Shown: piece by piece, positions 18,123-27,451 of the stretch | Layout of the letters: each line of letters opens with the position of its first letter | Position numbering within the stretch: the first letter of the stretch is position 1 | Origin: Methanobacteriota archaeon | GTDB lineage: Archaea; Thermoplasmatota; Thermoplasmata; UBA10834; DTMW01 | DNA length: 33,378 nt | NCBI GenBank assembly: GCA_011046235.1 | Contig: DSAX01000065.1 | Location: 1 to 33,378, forward strand | Direction of reading: 5' to 3' | Notes under the pieces: generated by a model | Seen by the model: the letters and a program-made list of their open reading frames with translations, nothing else | Told to the model about the DNA's origin: nothing | Databases searched by the model: none | Made by a program: the position numbers and the translations under genes

Positions 18123-18520
18123 AAACAAAGCTAGTCCTGACTTTCCCTCAGATCGCTGTCCAAGAGCCAATCACATGCTCCCTGGTCGAAGAGTTCCGAA
18201 TCAAGATGAACATCCTGAGGGCACAGATCGACGAAAGAGGCGGCAAGATCGTCCTCGAACTGACGGGCACGAGCGACCAGATAAAGGACGGAATCCACTA
18301 TCTGAAGGACAAGAACGTGAAGGTCCAATCGATCGAGGAAGGGGTCAGGAAGGACGAGGACAAATGCACGCATTGCGGCGCCTGCATTTCGGTATGCCCG
18401 ACGGCAGCTCTCTGTTTTGACAAGGAGAGCTGGAAGGTGGTATTCGACGACCAGAAATGCGTAGTCTGCGGGCTTTGTATAGACGCATGTCCGACGACCG
18501 CGATGGAGCTTCTCCTGTGA
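18119..18520 (+). CDS. NIL domain + 2x[4Fe-4S] ferredoxin, partner of the DUF39 protein
   Basis: N-terminal NIL-like domain; Cys motifs CTHCGACISVCPTAALC and CVVCGLCIDACPTTA. ATGA overlap with the upstream gene. Confidence 0.9.
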   Translation: MKTKLVLTFPQIAVQEPITCSLVEEFRIKMNILRAQIDERGGKIVLELTGTSDQIKDGIHYLKDKNVKVQSIEEGVRKDEDKCTHCGACISVCPTAALCFDKESWKVVFDDQKCVVCGLCIDACPTTAMELLL

Positions 18521-18533
18521 AGAGGATGCGATC

Positions 18534-19274
18534 ATGATTAAGAAGAGGGTTGAGATCGGCGAGACAGCCGCTACCATCTCTTGCGAGGAAAGGTATCTCC
18601 AGCCGGTCATCGACGGGATCATCTCGGCAAGGAAGCAGATCACGGCCTACGGGCGCGCTAACCCGGATTTCTTCCTTTCCCTGGAGCCGATGGATCCAGA
18701 GCCGGGAGCTCCTGCCATCATAAGGAGAATGTGCATTTCCTCGGGCAGATCCGGAACCGGCCCTATGTCCTGCGTCGCGGGAGCAGTGGCCGCGGCCGGG
18801 GTCCAGTCGGCCATAGAAATGGGGTCGGAGCACTGCGTCGTCGACAACGGCGGCGACCTCGCAATGATCCTGAAGAGCCCGGTAAGCGTTGGAATCCTGG
18901 ATTCGCTTGAATCGGGATTCCTTCCGACTGTGGAGGTCGGGCCGACCGGGGGCGCGATAATCGGGATTTGCACCTCTTCCGGAGCCTACGGTCATTCAAT
19001 AAGCCTCGGCAGGGCGGACTCGACCACAGTCATGGCGCGCGACCCGATATTGGCAGATGCTTTGGCGACTGCTGCATGCAACGCATGTTCGGAGCCGTCG
19101 GAGATTCGGAACGCGTTGCGAGCGCTGCAGGATTTCGACGAGGTAATTTGGGCAGTTGCGAAGATAGATGGATTCATCGGCACCTTTGGGGATATGCCCC
19201 GGGTCAAATTCACTGAGAAGAGCAGGTCAGGCCTGACAATCCATTCGGCATTCAGAGCCGAGGTGCCAATCTGA
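18534..19274 (+). CDS. UPF0280 (COG2122, ApbE-like) family protein
   Basis: SGRSGTGPMSCVAGAVAAAGVQSAIEMGSEHCVVDNGGDLAM; ICTSSGAYGHSISLGRADSTTVMA. Context with DUF39 and ferredoxin matches the methanogen sulfide-assimilation module. Confidence 0.85.
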   Translation: MIKKRVEIGETAATISCEERYLQPVIDGIISARKQITAYGRANPDFFLSLEPMDPEPGAPAIIRRMCISSGRSGTGPMSCVAGAVAAAGVQSAIEMGSEHCVVDNGGDLAMILKSPVSVGILDSLESGFLPTVEVGPTGGAIIGICTSSGAYGHSISLGRADSTTVMARDPILADALATAACNACSEPSEIRNALRALQDFDEVIWAVAKIDGFIGTFGDMPRVKFTEKSRSGLTIHSAFRAEVPI

Positions 19275-19304
19275 GGACGATGACATTCGTGGGGATCGGA
19301 TAAT

Positions 19305-20669
19305 ATGAAGGTAATGAAGTTCGGCGGAACCTGTATGAGCAACAATGAGATGATGACCAAGGTCGAGGATGTCATCGCCAGGGAAAAGGAGGAGAAGGTA
19401 ATCCTCGTCTCAGCGGTTGCAGGCGTTACTGACAATATCTCCGGGTTCATAGAAAGCTTTCACTCGGATGAGGAGATCGAGAACTATGTCAAGGAGCTCA
19501 AGAAGCTCCATCTCAAGCTTCTCCCCCCGGATGAAGATCTGACGAAGGAGGCGACAACCGCGCTCGACCAGCGCTTCAACAAGCTCGAGACTCTGCTATA
19601 CGGCGTCAGCTACACCGAGGAGATCACGCCGAGGACACGCGATCTGATAATCAGTATGGGCGAGAGGCTCTCGTCGATCGTATTGGCGACAAGGCTTAGG
19701 GCGAGGGGGCTGAACTCGTCCTTCTTCAACTCAGATGAACTGGGCATCATCACGGACGGAGTCCACGGCAACGCGACTGCAGACCTGAAGGAGTGCGAAA
19801 GAAGCGTGGGTCCGAAGATATTTGCCCTTTCAAAGGCTGGCGTCATACCAGTTGTGACCGGATTCTTCGGAATTTCTCCCGGAGGACATGTGACCACTTT
19901 CGGAAGAGGTGGCACAGATTACTCCGCCTCGGTACTCGGATTCGCCTGTAGCGCTTCAGTCATCGAGATATGGAAGGATGTAGACGGTTTCATGACAGCC
20001 GATCCAAAGATGGCAACGGACGCGAAGCAGGTGGACAAACTATCATACGAGGAGGCTGCTGAGCTGGCATACTTCGGAGCTAAGGTCCTGCATCCGAGGA
20101 CCGTCTTTCCAGCTATGGAGAAGGATATACCGATCGCGGTCAGAAACGTCCTGAAACCGGATTCCGCGGGCTCAATGATATTCAAGAATTCGACGAAACG
20201 AAAGAACATCCTGAAGAGCGTGTCCTACCTGAGAAACATCGCGACGATCAAGGTCTTCGGGACGGGTGCGGGGTACAAGACCGGCTTTCTTAGAGATATT
20301 TCCGAGGCGATGTCTGAGGCCGACATCAACATCTACTCTGCGACCACCTCTCAGACATGCGTCGCGATGCTGATCGAGAAGTCCGATGTCAAGAAGGCTC
20401 AGGATATTCTGGAGAAAATGCTAGGAGGGTACTACGAGCGCCTCGAAGTGACGGAGAACATCGCACTTATCTGCACGGTGGGATCCGGCTTGGCGAGTAC
20501 TCGCGGAATAGCCGCACGCGTGTTCAAGGTGGTGGCGGCAAACGACGTGAACGTCGATCTGATATCTGCGGGAGCATCTACCGTTGCCTACCATTTCACG
20601 ATCGACAAGAAGGATCTACAGAAGACGATCAGGGCGATACACGACGAGTTCTTCCCGAAGAAATCCTGA
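19305..20669 (+). CDS. lysC: Aspartate kinase with C-terminal ACT domains
   Basis: MKVMKFGGTCMSN; GERLSSIVLATRLRARG; TTFGRGGTDYSASVLGFACSASVIEIWKDVDGFMTADPKM; LSYEEAAELAYFGAKVLHPRT. Confidence 0.95.
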   Translation: MKVMKFGGTCMSNNEMMTKVEDVIAREKEEKVILVSAVAGVTDNISGFIESFHSDEEIENYVKELKKLHLKLLPPDEDLTKEATTALDQRFNKLETLLYGVSYTEEITPRTRDLIISMGERLSSIVLATRLRARGLNSSFFNSDELGIITDGVHGNATADLKECERSVGPKIFALSKAGVIPVVTGFFGISPGGHVTTFGRGGTDYSASVLGFACSASVIEIWKDVDGFMTADPKMATDAKQVDKLSYEEAAELAYFGAKVLHPRTVFPAMEKDIPIAVRNVLKPDSAGSMIFKNSTKRKNILKSVSYLRNIATIKVFGTGAGYKTGFLRDISEAMSEADINIYSATTSQTCVAMLIEKSDVKKAQDILEKMLGGYYERLEVTENIALICTVGSGLASTRGIAARVFKVVAANDVNVDLISAGASTVAYHFTIDKKDLQKTIRAIHDEFFPKKS

Positions 20670-20674
20670 GACAT

Positions 20675-22627
20675 CTATCGAACGATTCTGACGAAGGTAG
20701 TGTGATAGGCGGAATTACCGCCGAATCGCTGGATATAGTCCGATGTAATGAAGTTAATGTTCTTTCCTTCATCGCATAATTTCGGCCAAAAACCCGTGTA
20801 GACGACGACGACTCCGACAGGAATCCTGTCTGAGATTTCCACCGGCAGGGTCAGAGAACCGGTCTGGTTCTCAATTGTGACCTTCGATTGATCCATGAGG
20901 CCCAACGTTTTCGAATCCTCCGGGCTGATCAGGATCCTCTGGGCAATATCATCCTTGAAAAGTAGATGAGTCGATGAATGGTTCATCTCGAATGTGCATG
21001 GGCTGAGGAGCTGGTAGGGATGAGTTCCCTTCAATGGGACATGGTCAGGCACAGAGGGCAAACCGTCCTCCTCCGCCGATCTTGAATATATTTCTATCTT
21101 TCCCGAGGGGGTCTGGTAGACATCTAGGGGGAGAGGGGACATCTTGGCGAATCCCCTGCGTCTCAACGCCTGCATATCGGAATCGATCCTCCTGCTCTTC
21201 TTTACGATATTGGAGATTATTGTCTTCTGGTCCTCGTATAGCTCTTTCTGCCGAAGTCCCAGAGACTTGGCGAGCGATTTAAACAGCTCCACATTGCTCC
21301 TGGATTCCTCCCACGGAGTAGCAGCTGGCTCATTGAGATTTACATAGTCATGGAAGTACGAGGAGACGAGATCCAAGTGCTCGAACATCGAAGTCGCTGG
21401 GAGAACAATATCGCTCCAATCGGCAGTATCTGTCATGAAAAGATCGTGTGTTACGATGAACGCATCGCTCGATGATAGCGCTTTCCTTAGAGCGTTCTGA
21501 TTCGGAAGAGTCGCGAGCGGGTTGGAGTTGATCACAAGCAGTACCCGAAGCCGCTCCTCCTCGATCAGCCTTGGCAGCTCAAGCACATTGAAGGAGCTAT
21601 CTGGAACCGTTCTCAGGTCGGCGGCGGTGAGGTAATCCATGTCGAAATCAGTCGCGTCGTTCGTGTATATGAATCCACGGTGCTGCCCAATAATGGATGG
21701 AATGAGCGAAATCGTTCGCACCATTTCCCCGCCATTCCTCTGCCTCTGAAGGCCTAGGCCGATTTGAATCACGCAAGGCCGCAGAGAGACGAATTCGGTC
21801 GACAGCTCGGCAATATCCGAAGGTCTCAAGCCGGTTATCTCCGATCCTCTGTTGATATCGTACTTCCTGGCGACTTCAACAAGGTTCTCGAATCCGATGG
21901 TGAATCTCTGCAGGAACTCCTGGTCGTGCATGTTGTTCTCGACGATGTGGTTTATCATCGTCAGCGCAAGTGCAGCGTCCGTTCCGGGACGGATCTGAAG
22001 GTGTCTGCCCATCTCTGCGGTCGGCGTTCGAATTGGGTCGATCACCCATACCGAGGCGCCCTTCTTCTTTGCCTTCTGGACTAGCTGCGCGCCATGCATG
22101 TTCGTCCACTTCGAATTGATGCCCCATAGGACAATGAGCCGGGCTTCGGGTATTTTCTCTGCGGGATAACCGTTCTGGCTTCCGAAGTTGTACTCTAAAG
22201 CCGCGTCCCCCGCGGCGGAGCAAATCGTATCGGCACTAATCGATCCGTTTATCGCGTTCATGAACCTGAGCGGGAAATATCGGGATAGAGTTCCGGTGTT
22301 TGCGTGTGTGTCGTATAAGCCTATAGACGAAGATCCAGACTCCCGAGTGGCGGTCTTGATGCGATCCGAGATCTCTTTCAGGGCGTCATCCCAGGTGATC
22401 GCAGTGAACTGGCCCGATCCTCTTTCACCGATTCTCCTTAGCGGCGTCCCGATCCTCAGGTCTGACTGCACCTTCTTGGAAAAAGCGCGGATCCTGGGGC
22501 ATATGACGCCCTGGGTAATCGGATGGGATTTATTACCATCAATCCCTACGATTGCATTATCCCTTACGCGGATGATAAGACTACAGGCGTCGTAGCAATC
22601 TCTGGTACATGCACAAATGACATTCAA
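20675..22627 (-). CDS. Molybdopterin-dependent oxidoreductase, catalytic subunit (DMSO reductase superfamily)
   Basis: N-terminal Fe-S Cys pattern (CACTRDCYDAC...GVICPR); ITWDDALKEISDRI; VLWGINSKWTNMHGAQL; WVIDPIRTPTAEMGRHLQIRPGTDAALALTMINHI; C-terminal molydopterin dinucleotide-binding region. TTG start. Confidence 0.88.
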   Translation of the reverse strand: MNVICACTRDCYDACSLIIRVRDNAIVGIDGNKSHPITQGVICPRIRAFSKKVQSDLRIGTPLRRIGERGSGQFTAITWDDALKEISDRIKTATRESGSSSIGLYDTHANTGTLSRYFPLRFMNAINGSISADTICSAAGDAALEYNFGSQNGYPAEKIPEARLIVLWGINSKWTNMHGAQLVQKAKKKGASVWVIDPIRTPTAEMGRHLQIRPGTDAALALTMINHIVENNMHDQEFLQRFTIGFENLVEVARKYDINRGSEITGLRPSDIAELSTEFVSLRPCVIQIGLGLQRQRNGGEMVRTISLIPSIIGQHRGFIYTNDATDFDMDYLTAADLRTVPDSSFNVLELPRLIEEERLRVLLVINSNPLATLPNQNALRKALSSSDAFIVTHDLFMTDTADWSDIVLPATSMFEHLDLVSSYFHDYVNLNEPAATPWEESRSNVELFKSLAKSLGLRQKELYEDQKTIISNIVKKSRRIDSDMQALRRRGFAKMSPLPLDVYQTPSGKIEIYSRSAEEDGLPSVPDHVPLKGTHPYQLLSPCTFEMNHSSTHLLFKDDIAQRILISPEDSKTLGLMDQSKVTIENQTGSLTLPVEISDRIPVGVVVVYTGFWPKLCDEGKNINFITSDYIQRFGGNSAYHTTFVRIVR

Positions 22628-22787
22628 ATGAAATCACATCCGGATGAGAGCGTCAGGCGGCCAATAGCTCGGTTCCAGCCTTTGATAGCAATTTTCTGAA
22701 ATAAAAAATGATTGACGGCAATTGATTTTGGTACAGGGTAGAAGGAGTCTATCGAAAACCCTCCCATCTTCTGATCCTGAGGCATCA

Positions 22788-23189
22788 TTAGCTCTGCTCG
22801 ATTGTCTTTCTGTATTGTTCTGCTGAGATCAGCTCCTCGAGTTCGGATGGGTCTGTGATCTCGATCTCCACCAACCAGCCGGACCCATACGGGTCTTCGT
22901 TAATGAGCTCGGGCTTCGCCGGCTCGTCGTTCCCAACAAGCTCGACATTCACCTTTGCGATTTTCCCGCTGATTGGAGCATAGATTTCAGACCTGGCCTT
23001 GACCGATTCCACCGCGGCGAACTCCTCCCCCTTCTCGACACTCCTGCCCGCTTCTGGAAGCTCCACATAGACTACCTCGTGCAGCTCCTCCTGGGCAAAA
23101 TCGGTGATACCGATAACGGCGATGTTATCCTTGATCCTGATCCATTCGTGCGTGTCCACGTATTTCAGGTCATCTGGAACCTCGCTCAA
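22788..23189 (-). CDS. gcvH: Glycine cleavage system H protein
   Basis: LKYVDTHEWIRIKDNIAVIGITDFAQEELHEVVYVELPEAG; lipoylation motif VESVKARSEIYAPISG; LINEDPYGSGWL. The listed ORF runs to 23249; TTG at 23189 (LSEVPDDLKY) preceded by cagggga is a plausible shorter start. Confidence 0.92.
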   Translation of the reverse strand: MSEVPDDLKYVDTHEWIRIKDNIAVIGITDFAQEELHEVVYVELPEAGRSVEKGEEFAAVESVKARSEIYAPISGKIAKVNVELVGNDEPAKPELINEDPYGSGWLVEIEITDPSELEELISAEQYRKTIEQS

Positions 23190-23262
23190 TGTGAATATCC
23201 CCTGCGTGGCGAATCCTCCTGATGGGATAAATAAGTTGAGAGATGTCATCTAATTTGCTGAG

Positions 23263-23754
23263 CTATAGGAACTCGGTGCAGGTCACGGCGGCGACGATCA
23301 GGATTAGACCGAGAACGGAGAGCGCTGAGTTGGCTACTATATCGTTATACTTGAAGTCGCCCCTGAACCTCCTGTTCGAGATGGGCCATAGCAGCCTGGT
23401 TCCCGCCCGAGTGAGCGAGTCGGTGGCCGGGTGCGAGAATGTCGATAGAAAAAGTGAAGCAAATATCGGGGCGATCCACCAATTGGAAAGGACAAATCCG
23501 GTGTATCGGACGATGAGTACGCATGGAATCATCATAGCCGCGGCAATCACGAGGGAAGAGCCGAGGCTATGGCTAAATTGGCTTCTGTGCGCCTTTTCAT
23601 CGGCCGCCGCGAAAATGAGATCCATATCGGGTATCACCGCGGATACACCGCCGAGGATGCCGAGCAAGCTAGCCATCGCAGCCTCGTGAGTGATCTGCGC
23701 GCCCGAAATCCACGAAATGCCCGCACCGAGGAGAAAATGCGTCTTGGTCTTCAA
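23263..23754 (-). CDS. Membrane-bound metal-dependent hydrolase, YdjM/DUF457-like
   Basis: THFLLGAGISW...GILGGVSAVIPDMDLIFA...HRSQFSHSLGSSL...FSHPATDSLTRAGTRLLWPIS; several hydrophobic segments. Confidence 0.75.
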   Translation of the reverse strand: MKTKTHFLLGAGISWISGAQITHEAAMASLLGILGGVSAVIPDMDLIFAAADEKAHRSQFSHSLGSSLVIAAAMMIPCVLIVRYTGFVLSNWWIAPIFASLFLSTFSHPATDSLTRAGTRLLWPISNRRFRGDFKYNDIVANSALSVLGLILIVAAVTCTEFL

Positions 23755-23928
23755 GTCTGCACGTTCCTAAACGGCGATGATATTGAGTTCTATTTCAATT
23801 TGATTTTGCCTGTCTCAAAAGATTTATTGTTACAATATTGTGAACCTAATTCTCCCCGACAGGTTCTCGGGAAGCTTATTTAGTCCTTGAACAATCTACC
23901 CGGTCAATAGATATTGGAGGGATATCTC

Positions 23929-25047
23929 ATGGAGAAGAATTCGATCTCATTCCTTGAGCGACTGACGAACTGCTTTGGACCCTCGGGGTTCGAACGGGAG
24001 CCGCTCCTGATCGTCAAGGAATACGTCAAGCCGCATGTCGACAAGATCACGACAGACAAGCTCGGCTCCCTGCACTTCGAAAAGCGGGGTAGCGCCGACT
24101 TCCCCAGAGTCCTGCTGCCGGGACATGTCGACGAGGTGGGATTCGTCATATCCGGCATCAATAAGCAGGGATTTCTGACATTCAACCCGCTCGGAGGATG
24201 GTTCGACCAGATACTTCTCGGCCAGAGGATCCGTGTACGAACCAACCTGGGGGATGTGGACGGAGTGATCGCGGCAAAGCCGCCCCATCTCCTCCAGGAG
24301 GAGGAGCGCAACAAGGTGTTCAAGAAGGAGCAGATGTTCATAGATGTCGGGGCATCAAACGAAGACGAGGCCAAGGCCATGGGGATTCGCATCGGCAACC
24401 CCGCCGTTCCGATCTCAGACTTCTCGACTGTATCGAAGAAGAAATACAAGGATGGCAAACTCTCCGGGAAGGAGACCATCTGCTTCGGAAAGGCCTTCGA
24501 CGACCGGGTAGGCGCGTTCATATCTGCCGAGAGCGTCAGGATAATAGCGACTCAGAAGATAAAACACCCGAACACCGTGATCGGAGCCGCCACGGTTCAA
24601 GAGGAGGTAGGTCTTCGAGGCGCGAGGACCACCGGGTTCGTCACACAGCCCGATGTATGCATCACTCTGGAGGTTGACATATCCGGAGATGTTCCTGGGA
24701 TAGAGCCGCACCAGGCCCCGACTCGCATGGGCGATGGCCCGGGAGTGACGACATATGATGGATCGATGATTCCGAACCAGGGGCTCGTGGAGTTCGTGAT
24801 TGACACCGCGAAAAGGGCGAAGATACCATACCAGCTTTCGCAGATCGCGAGGGGAGGCACGGACGCGGGGATAATACATATTTCCAATGCTGGCTGCCCG
24901 AGCGTCGTCCTCGGTGTGCCCACGCGGCACATACACTCACATGTTGGCATCTGCAGCATGAAGGATATCGAGAACTCCGTGAAGCTCGTGGTGGAGCTGG
25001 TCAAGAAACTGGATAAGAAGACCGTTAACGATTTCACGAAGATTTGA
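23929..25047 (+). CDS. M42 family metallopeptidase (aminopeptidase/endoglucanase family)
   Basis: LTNCFGPSGFEREPL; LPGHVDEVGFVI; KAFDDRVGAF; VQEEVGLRGART; RGGTDAGIIHISNAGCPSVVLGVPTRHIHSHVGI. ATG 23929 with SD ttggaggga. Confidence 0.93.
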   Translation: MEKNSISFLERLTNCFGPSGFEREPLLIVKEYVKPHVDKITTDKLGSLHFEKRGSADFPRVLLPGHVDEVGFVISGINKQGFLTFNPLGGWFDQILLGQRIRVRTNLGDVDGVIAAKPPHLLQEEERNKVFKKEQMFIDVGASNEDEAKAMGIRIGNPAVPISDFSTVSKKKYKDGKLSGKETICFGKAFDDRVGAFISAESVRIIATQKIKHPNTVIGAATVQEEVGLRGARTTGFVTQPDVCITLEVDISGDVPGIEPHQAPTRMGDGPGVTTYDGSMIPNQGLVEFVIDTAKRAKIPYQLSQIARGGTDAGIIHISNAGCPSVVLGVPTRHIHSHVGICSMKDIENSVKLVVELVKKLDKKTVNDFTKI

Positions 25048-25063
25048 ACGGGAAGCTATACAG

Positions 25064-25552
25064 ATGTTGCTCTCTGACGGGGATATACTGAGACTGCTCG
25101 GGAGCGGGGAGCTGGTAATCGAGAACTTCCACAGGGAGAACCTGACCCCGAACGGATATGACCTGACGATCGCGCATATCTCTATACCCTCAAAGGATGC
25201 GGAAATTGAAGAAGAAAAAGCCGTTATCCCCCCAATGACCTGGTTTCTGGTCGGGACCGAGGAGGTGTTATCGCTCCCGGACGATTTGGCATGCGACCTC
25301 TGGATCAAGACTTCCTGGGCGAGAAAGGGGGTCATCAGCTCCTTCGGCAAGATCGATGCCGGCTTCAGGGGAAACCTGACTCTCTCGGCTTTCAACGCCT
25401 CTCGGAACGAATTGGATATCTCCATCGGGCAGAAATTCGCCCAGATGAGCCTGATTCCACTGCATTCCCGAGCGGAAAAGGGGTACGCCGACAGGAGCGG
25501 GAACTTTCAGGACCAGCGTGGAATTACAATAGAGCCGCGCAAGCTCATTTGA
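25064..25552 (+). CDS. dcd: dCTP deaminase
   Basis: LSDGDILRLLGSGELVIENF...LTPNGYDLTIA; LWIKTSWARKGVISSFGKIDAGFRGNLTL; IGQKFAQMSLIPL. Confidence 0.88.
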   Translation: MLLSDGDILRLLGSGELVIENFHRENLTPNGYDLTIAHISIPSKDAEIEEEKAVIPPMTWFLVGTEEVLSLPDDLACDLWIKTSWARKGVISSFGKIDAGFRGNLTLSAFNASRNELDISIGQKFAQMSLIPLHSRAEKGYADRSGNFQDQRGITIEPRKLI

Positions 25553-26552
25553 GCGAGATGTCGAAGCCGTAGTATCTGAGGGTAGGGGAGTAGCTCTTTA
25601 CCATCCTGCTGTCTATATTTTCGACAGACCTGCCCAGTTCCGATATCTTGCACGAGATCGCATCAATTCTGTCCTCGAGCTCATCCTCGGCCATGATGTC
25701 GTATAGATGTATGATTCCGCCGTCCAGAAGCATTTCGCAGGCGATATCGAGGAAGTCAAAGGCGGAATGTGGCAGGTTCATTATTATGCGGTGAACGGGC
25801 GGTATTTCGGAATATATTTCCCTCACATCTCCCAAGAACGGTTTAACGACCTCCGTCACCTTGTTCAACTCGATGTTTTCCTTTAGCAGCTGGAACGCGA
25901 CTTCGTTTATGTCGCACGCGTAGACCATCTCCGGTGAATGGGTCTTAGCGATCAATATTGTAAAAGGGCCTACACCAGCAAACATGTCGAAGACTCTTTC
26001 ACCGTTGCGGACCTGGTCCGCGACGAGCTTCCTCTCGGTCGCCAGCCTCGGTGAGAAGAACATGGTCCGCGGATCGACTGAGAACACGAGGCCGTGCTCT
26101 CTGTAGCTCGTGAGCGTATCCGAAGAACCGTATATGATCTCCAGGTCCCTTGTACGCTCCTCACCTCTCACGCCCGAGTCGAGGCAGACCGTCTTGACCG
26201 GTTTGTTCACCTTCGCAATCGCCCTCCCGATCTTCTTCCGGTGCTTCCGGAGCTCATCCGAAAGCCTCACTATGGCCACATGACCGATGATGTCAAGAGA
26301 GCTCGGGAGAAGCGTTTCGAGCTCATCAGGCATATCCAGCAGATCCCTGTAATCTGTCGGCAGCTGCTTGAGCTCCCGGAAAGAGCGGGTGACCAGTTCG
26401 TAGCCCAGATCGACATTTATCTTGATAGGGAAGTAGACGTTCTTCGAATCTGAGCCGACCTGGAGGTCGGTCCTGAGGGCGCCCTTCTCCATCAACTTCT
26501 TCCTCAGCTGCTCCGCCTTTTTCTTGGGCACGACGACTGCGATGCTCTCCAT
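25545..26552 (-). CDS. trm5: tRNA (guanine-N1)-methyltransferase, Trm5 family
   Basis: FFSPRLATERKLVADQVRNGERVFDMFAGVGPFTILIAK; YACDINEVAFQLLKENIELNKV; IIMNLPHSAFDFLDIA. Confidence 0.9.
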   Translation of the reverse strand: MESIAVVVPKKKAEQLRKKLMEKGALRTDLQVGSDSKNVYFPIKINVDLGYELVTRSFRELKQLPTDYRDLLDMPDELETLLPSSLDIIGHVAIVRLSDELRKHRKKIGRAIAKVNKPVKTVCLDSGVRGEERTRDLEIIYGSSDTLTSYREHGLVFSVDPRTMFFSPRLATERKLVADQVRNGERVFDMFAGVGPFTILIAKTHSPEMVYACDINEVAFQLLKENIELNKVTEVVKPFLGDVREIYSEIPPVHRIIMNLPHSAFDFLDIACEMLLDGGIIHLYDIMAEDELEDRIDAISCKISELGRSVENIDSRMVKSYSPTLRYYGFDISLK

Positions 26553-26659
26553 TTCGACCCTGGGAGCGTGTTACAGAAGAATAACAGTTGCGGAGGCACA
26601 TATCCGGCCATGGGAAACAATATCTACCCTGTAATAGCTAGCACTGACGGCGTTGTCCA

Positions 26660-27451
26660 ATGGGCAAGATAGTTCTGATCGGGCTCGGCCTGCACGACGA
26701 GAAGAGCATAACGCTGGAGGCTCTGGAATGCGCCAAAGGGTGCGACATGCTGTTCGCTGAGCAGTACACATCGCTTCTCGCGGAGGGCTCAATCGAGAGA
26801 TTGGAGCGAAGGATCGGCAAGGAGATACAGCTGCTCGACAGAAAGCGCATCGAGGACGGCAGCTTCTTGATTCTAGCAAGGGAGATGGCAATCGGCCTTT
26901 TGATCCCGGGAGATCCTATGACAGCGACCACCCATGTCGACCTCCGGATAAGGGCGCACGAGAAGGACATCGAATGCGAGATAGTGCACGGGACTTCCGT
27001 AATCGTCGCCGTCCCCGGGATACTGGGGTTGCAGCATTACAAGTTCGGCAGGACCGTGACAATACCTTTCAACGAGGCAGGATATGACCCGACAAGTCCT
27101 CTGGAACTCCTGATGAAGAACCTAGAAAACGGTCTGCACACACTAGCGCTGCTCGATATACAGGCGGACAAGGAGAGATACATGACCGCCAACGAAGGGC
27201 TCGAATGGATACTGAGAACGGCCGAGAAATTGGGATATGATGTCATAGGAGAAAATTTGCTTGCATGCGTAGTTGCAAGAGCTGGATCGAAGGATTGCAT
27301 GGCACGCGCCGATAAATTGTCGGAGCTCATCAAAATGGAATTCGGACCGCCCCTGCACACGATCGTGATACCTGGGAAACTGCACTTCCAGGAGACAGAG
27401 GCACTGATACGCCTCGCGAAGGCTCCTCCTGAGTTGTTCATGAAGTTATAA
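26660..27451 (+). CDS. dphB: Diphthine synthase
   Basis: KIVLIGLGLHDEKSITLEALECAKGCDMLFAEQYTS; LLIPGDPMTATTHVDLRIRA; PFNEAGYDPTSPLELL; LHTIVIPGKLHFQETEAL. Confidence 0.94.
   Translation: MGKIVLIGLGLHDEKSITLEALECAKGCDMLFAEQYTSLLAEGSIERLERRIGKEIQLLDRKRIEDGSFLILAREMAIGLLIPGDPMTATTHVDLRIRAHEKDIECEIVHGTSVIVAVPGILGLQHYKFGRTVTIPFNEAGYDPTSPLELLMKNLENGLHTLALLDIQADKERYMTANEGLEWILRTAEKLGYDVIGENLLACVVARAGSKDCMARADKLSELIKMEFGPPLHTIVIPGKLHFQETEALIRLAKAPPELFMKL

Noticed and set aside
17445-18995. Minus-strand ORFs 17445..18170, 18131..18643 and 18345..18995
   Set aside because: Antisense to the DUF39, ferredoxin and UPF0280 genes, which have clear family motifs.
23985-23998. GGGGTTCGAACGG, resembling a tRNA T-loop
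   Set aside because: Lies inside the M42 peptidase reading frame (PSGFEREP) with no surrounding cloverleaf seen.
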